DNA from: Dipetalonema caudispina
Taxonomy: Eukaryota > Nematoda > Chromadorea > Rhabditida > Onchocercidae
Length of the DNA stretch: 64,000 nt
Assembly: GCA_013365325.1 (NCBI GenBank)
Contig: JABVXV010000152.1
Span: 1 to 64,000, forward strand
Direction: 5' to 3'
Translations under genes and position numbers: made by a program
Shown here: one piece after another, positions 59,587 to 64,000 of the stretch
Position numbering within the stretch: the first letter of the stretch is position 1
Layout: each line of letters opens with the position of its first letter
The notes under the pieces: model-generated
Told to the model about the DNA's origin: nothing
The model's input: only the letters and a program-made list of their open reading frames with translations
Databases searched by the model: none

Positions 59587-62500
59587 ATGGCAATGCTCAC
59601 GGATCGTGAACGTCGTAAGCAAATCAGCGTTCGTGGGATTGCTCAAGTGGAAAATGTTACAAACATAAAAAATTCCTTTAACCGTCATCTTCACTTCTCT
59701 ATCATTAAGGTTTTGTTATAGGAATGATTTTATTGATATAATAAATAAGAAATTTCTGCGCAGCAAAAATCTTTTGAGATATTATTAGCCGAGCAATTGA
59801 AGTTGAAAGTTTGATTTTAATAATTTGGTCAGAAAATGGAAAATTGTATTTAACAGCAGAATAAAGATATATATATATATTTTGATAGTTGGAAGAGATT
59901 TTTTAATGGCTCAGGAACTATTTTCTTCCTTGTCTTATTGATTACTAAATCCCAGGATCGAAATGTAGCAACACCTCGGGATTATTACTTTGCTCTAGCA
60001 AATACTGTCAGAGATCATCTAGTGAGCCGATGGATTCGTACGCAGCAATATTACTACGATAAAGACCCAAAGGTACTTACTTTCTTTCCTCAATTTGATT
60101 TTAAAATTTTGGTACTATATTTGAGTTTCTAACAGTTAAATTTTTCCTCTAAATGGTTTATTCTTGTTTCCTAGTCTTATCATCTTTAATTGAGACAATT
60201 TTTCCCAGCGTGTTTATTACCTGTCGTTGGAATTTTACATGGGCCGAACACTCTCCAACACAATGATGAATATTGGTATTCAAGCAGCTATCGATGAAGC
60301 TTTATATCAGGTGGGATTGCATTTCACAATGTAAGCAACCACTGTTTATGTTTCGATTACTGAGGATGGACAACATTTCACGATGATGTAGTAATTGGAC
60401 ATTAAGATTTGTCATTTGTCCCGAACACAGAAGTCAACCACTTTTCAATACAGTTGATCTAATCCGTCCTTGTAAAAGGTTATTGATGATGCGGATCGAT
60501 TCGCGAAATCCTTCGTGATAATATCGTTCAGGATTTTCTTAAAGCACTCGAAGCTTTATCGTTGACGTTATTCTTCTCATTTCTACACCACACATAGTAG
60601 TGTTCATTGCTTCAGTAGTTTAATCTGATTCTTCGCTTTCCAATGAATCAAGTTTATAGCAGAATTATCGATTTTATACCTTTCCCATCAAAATGTACAG
60701 CTGTCATTTCAGCTGTATAACTAAACAACATAGCAAAAATCATTGGGATATGCATTATCTTTTCCATATTATTTAAATCATGAGTCTCAATGAAATCATG
60801 CATCCATCTTTTGTTTTATATTTAATATATTGTAAGGAAATCAAAGTTTTTATCTGTTAAGAGGTTAGTTATCAAAAATAACAGCTGTCGCTGAGCAGCT
60901 GTACTTCTTATTGGAACGAATTTATCTTCTCTTTAAATAAATGGTTTTCATTGCTTAGAAGATTTATTTATTTATCTCGAAGAAAAACCGCTAAACAAAC
61001 TAAAATGTAATACAATAGATTTCGCTTTTTCCCTATTGCAAAAGCATGTAATGTTTGTCTATTATTTACGTCTTTTTTTTGTTTGTTTCAGTTGAATCGA
61101 AATGAATTTTGCATACTGAAGTTTTGTCTTGTACTTTTTTAAAATATAGCTTGGACTTGATGTGGAAGAACTACAAGAGATCGAAGAAGATGCTGGCCTT
61201 GGAAATGGTGGTCTTGGTCGTTTAGCAGCATGTTTCCTCGATTCAATGGCTACGTTGGGTATTGCTGCTTATGGATATGGTTTACGCTACGATTACGGTA
61301 TTTTCAAGCAACTCATTCGGGATGGTTGGCAAGTACGTATATCAATTTATTTATGACGATAATTGAATTTAAATAGTGAGTATACCAAAAACATATATTA
61401 GCGTTGATGCTTACCGTAGCGAATTCTATGGTTGTAATTAATAGTACTGATTATTACTTTTGTTTGACGAAAATTCATCGAAGATTCCAGACCTCATTTC
61501 ACATTATATTTCAATGCGCTATGATATGCAGACTATTAAAATTACTACAGCGATATTTTTCCTTTTGTGCTTATAGGGGTATGAATGAGATCGGAAGTGA
61601 TGAATAAGTTATTGGACAAAAGAAACATCATGAAAGAACGAAACAAAATTTGCAAATATAAAAGAATAAAGGTGCTATAGGTTGAAGAACCAGATGACTG
61701 GTTACGATTTGGTAATCCATGGGAGAAATCTCGCCCAGAATACATGCTGCCGATCAATTTTTATGGGAGACTTGAAAAAGATGCAAATGGCAACGTAAGT
61801 AAATATATTTCATTTCTCCAATCGTAGCTTTTACAGTAGGTCCCTTCCTGATGGTAATATATTTTATTCGTAGAATATAGTCACGGATATCTTTTTTTAG
61901 ACTTCTTATTGAATAAAAAAAAAAAAAAAACTGTTCAATAAAAAAGATTTAATTTTTTCACATGCTTGAAGAAAATGTAAGTTAAAAACCAAATTCCAGA
62001 GCAAATGGGTTGATACACAATTGATGTTTGCAATGCCATATGATACACCTGTTCCTGGTTTCCGGAATAATGTTGTAAACACATTACGTTTGTGGTCAGC
62101 AAAAGCTGAAAATAAATTCCATTTGAAGTTTTGTATGTCTTCAAAATTGAAATTTTCAATTGAGAGTAACATTTTTGAAACATTTATTCCCTCATAGCAG
62201 TTTAAAGTCTTTAAAGTCAAGTAAAAATTTATGTAAACTTTTGCCGATGCACATAGCAAATATGATTCAATCTCTTTAATACTTGATTAATTTTATAGTT
62301 AATGATGGTGATTATGTGCAAGCAGTGATGGATCGTAACAATTCCGAGAATATTACCCGTGTCTTATATCCCAATGATAATGTACTGCTTCTCTGATCTT
62401 TCATTTAGCATTTAATTATTGAATTATAATAGGAAGTTTAGTTATTAGTTGAACTAGTAACAATCACGCACGCAATAGTGACCGAAACGAAATAATTTAA

Positions 62501-63900
62501 CCTTTGGTATTATGAACTTTGCGTAAGAAACCATCTTACATAATAGTTCTCTCAATTAGGTATCATATTATCAACGTGAAACTAAGTGACATGAGTAACT
62601 CATCTTAGTAATTTTGACATAGTCGATAAAATTCAGTGCAGATATCAATTCATTAAGATGGGAGTTATCATCTATTAATGATTTGTGAAATGAGATGGAT
62701 CGATTTTTAGGTCTTCATTGGCAAGGAACTTCGTCTAAAGCAACAATATTTCCTAGTAGCAGCAACACTACAGGATATCATAAGGCGTTACAAATCAAGC
62801 AAATATGGTTGCCGTGATGCTGTTCGATCAAGTCTGGATAATTTCCCTGAAAAGGTAATCGCGAATTAAATCTTGCTATAGGAATGGTCTGATGTTGGTC
62901 TCATCCCATATTTTCGGTTTTAATAATAAAATTCGGGATTAAATTTCAAAGTCATCTGCCTTATTACTATTTAATCCTCCATCGAAAAGTGGAAAAAGAA
63001 ATTTGAATGCGGAGGTTTTCAAAGGAAATAGTTTAGCAAGTGGAGAAAAGGAGGCTTTAATTTCTGAGTAAAAAAAAGTTTTATTTAAAGTCTTGTAACT
63101 TCAAAATTGTGTGGACTAAATTATTGTCTTTTTTCTCTTATTCCAGGTTGCAATTCAGTTGAACGATACTCATCCATCAATTGGTATTCCGGAACTCATA
63201 CGTTTGTTTGTCGACATCGAGGGTCTGTTATAATTATCGCGTCCAGTTATCGACTTGCACAAATCAAACTTTAGCAATCTTGCTAGTTTACTTGCGATAT
63301 GGTTTCTGACCTTCTGAAAAATTCTCACGAAAAAGTTACAATATTTAATTTCAGGATTATCATTTGATAAAGCTTTCGATATTTGCGTGAAAACATTTGC
63401 ATACACAAACCATACGCTTTTGCCGGAAGCTCTTGAACGATGGCCAGTATCATTGCTTGGAAATTTACTGCCGCGACATCTGGAAATTATATACCAAATC
63501 AATCAAGTTTTCATGGACGTAAGTTGCTCTGCTGTGCTTAAATAAATGATTTAACAGTTTTACTGATTTAGTTTCGAATTTGACTTACTTTTTATAATTT
63601 GATTTAAATTTATCCCAAATTATATGGTCGTTGTTTGGAAGTATTTTATTTCCAAGCTATTTAGAATGTCATGTCTTTTATTCTCTACCGATTATTCCAT
63701 AAAAAGTATAAAGATTGAACTGTTAAGGCGATATCTGCACGATATCCAGGAGATTTCGATCGTATGCGTCGTATGTCGATTGTGGAAGAAGCGGACGGAT
63801 TTGGTGAAAAACGAATTAACATGGCACATTTGTGTATCGTTGGCTCACATGCAATTAACGGTGTTGCTGCTTTACATTCAGATCTGCTGAAAAAAACTGT
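59587..63900 (+). CDS. pygl-1: Glycogen phosphorylase, 3' end outside the window
   Basis: PLP enzyme that releases glucose-1-phosphate from glycogen in the cytosol. Eleven exons (59587-59709, 59956-60072, 60209-60310, 61150-61332, 61681-61794, 62000-62132, 62299-62381, 62711-62854, 63147-63222, 63355-63518, 63728-63900) give the first 470 or so of roughly 840 residues, all in phase. The regulatory serine is at residue 14 exactly (RRKQISVRG), as in animal enzymes activated by phosphorylase kinase. Other matches are [107 protein letters not shown] and [17 protein letters not shown]. The PLP lysine and C-terminal domain lie beyond the window. Intron 3 (60311-61149) carries four CAGCTG E-boxes. 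The symbol is borrowed from the C. elegans orthologue. Confidence 0.95.
60698..60901. promoter_or_regulatory. Four CAGCTG E-boxes in glycogen phosphorylase intron 3
   Basis: CAGCTG occurs at 60698-60703, 60710-60715, 60882-60887 and 60896-60901, as two close pairs with starts 12 and 14 bases apart. This palindrome is the preferred site of MyoD-type bHLH factors (HLH-1 in nematodes). An intronic muscle enhancer for a glycogen-using gene is a natural reading, but it is inference. Confidence 0.5.
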
Positions 63901-64000
63901 GTAAGTTTAACTTCGAAACTTACTGTGTTAAATTATTGCGAATTTACGCTAGCACAAATATATAACGTGACGAAATGTGAAATGATGTATAATATCTGAA

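Overview
The window reads as nuclear DNA of a nematode, most likely a filarial (spirurid) worm. It is strongly AT-rich, the genes are cut into many short exons, most exon ends match a TTTCAG-type acceptor, and several first coding exons sit just downstream of an isolated acceptor, as expected for spliced-leader trans-splicing. The channel, SUMO-activating and phosphorylase proteins look nematode or animal. Species cannot be fixed from the sequence alone. All exon joins given here were checked by hand for reading phase.

Layout, left to right. An (ATA)n microsatellite lies in an intron of a 5'-truncated long-chain acyl-CoA synthetase gene (to 4410, +). A small SMIM12-type membrane protein follows (5884-6744, +) with a 19-nt first coding exon. 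Next come three tandem, divergent DnaJ-domain membrane proteins (7752-9307, 12123-14591, 15847-17663, all +) that share intron positions and phases, then the SUMO E1 subunit UBA2 (19187-23393, +, 13 exons, one with a GC donor). From 24.1 to 28.4 kb the minus strand holds exon-like pieces and a decayed PP1-type protein phosphatase. From 30.7 to 39.6 kb lies a 19-exon TRPV channel of the OSM-9 type (+). From 40.15 to 40.66 kb there is an LTR-like block with three 41-bp repeats, a TATA box and AATAAA. A hypothetical membrane protein is on the minus strand (43.67-45.57 kb). From 45.6 to 59.5 kb no confident gene is seen; the stretch holds microsatellites, minisatellites, two direct-repeat-1 nuclear-receptor-like sites and a striking 24-bp tandem array. 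The window ends inside a glycogen phosphorylase gene (from 59587, +), truncated at its 3' end.

The genes do not form one pathway. acs, smim12, the three dnaJ genes and uba-2 all run on the plus strand over 23 kb, so shared transcription is possible, but spacings of about 1-3 kb make a compact operon uncertain. The main items to follow up are the tandem DnaJ family with its conserved architecture, the decayed phosphatase on the opposite strand, the regulatory-looking clusters around glycogen phosphorylase, and the LTR-like block. No prokaryotic or Wolbachia-derived insertion, CRISPR array, tRNA or rRNA gene was recognised.
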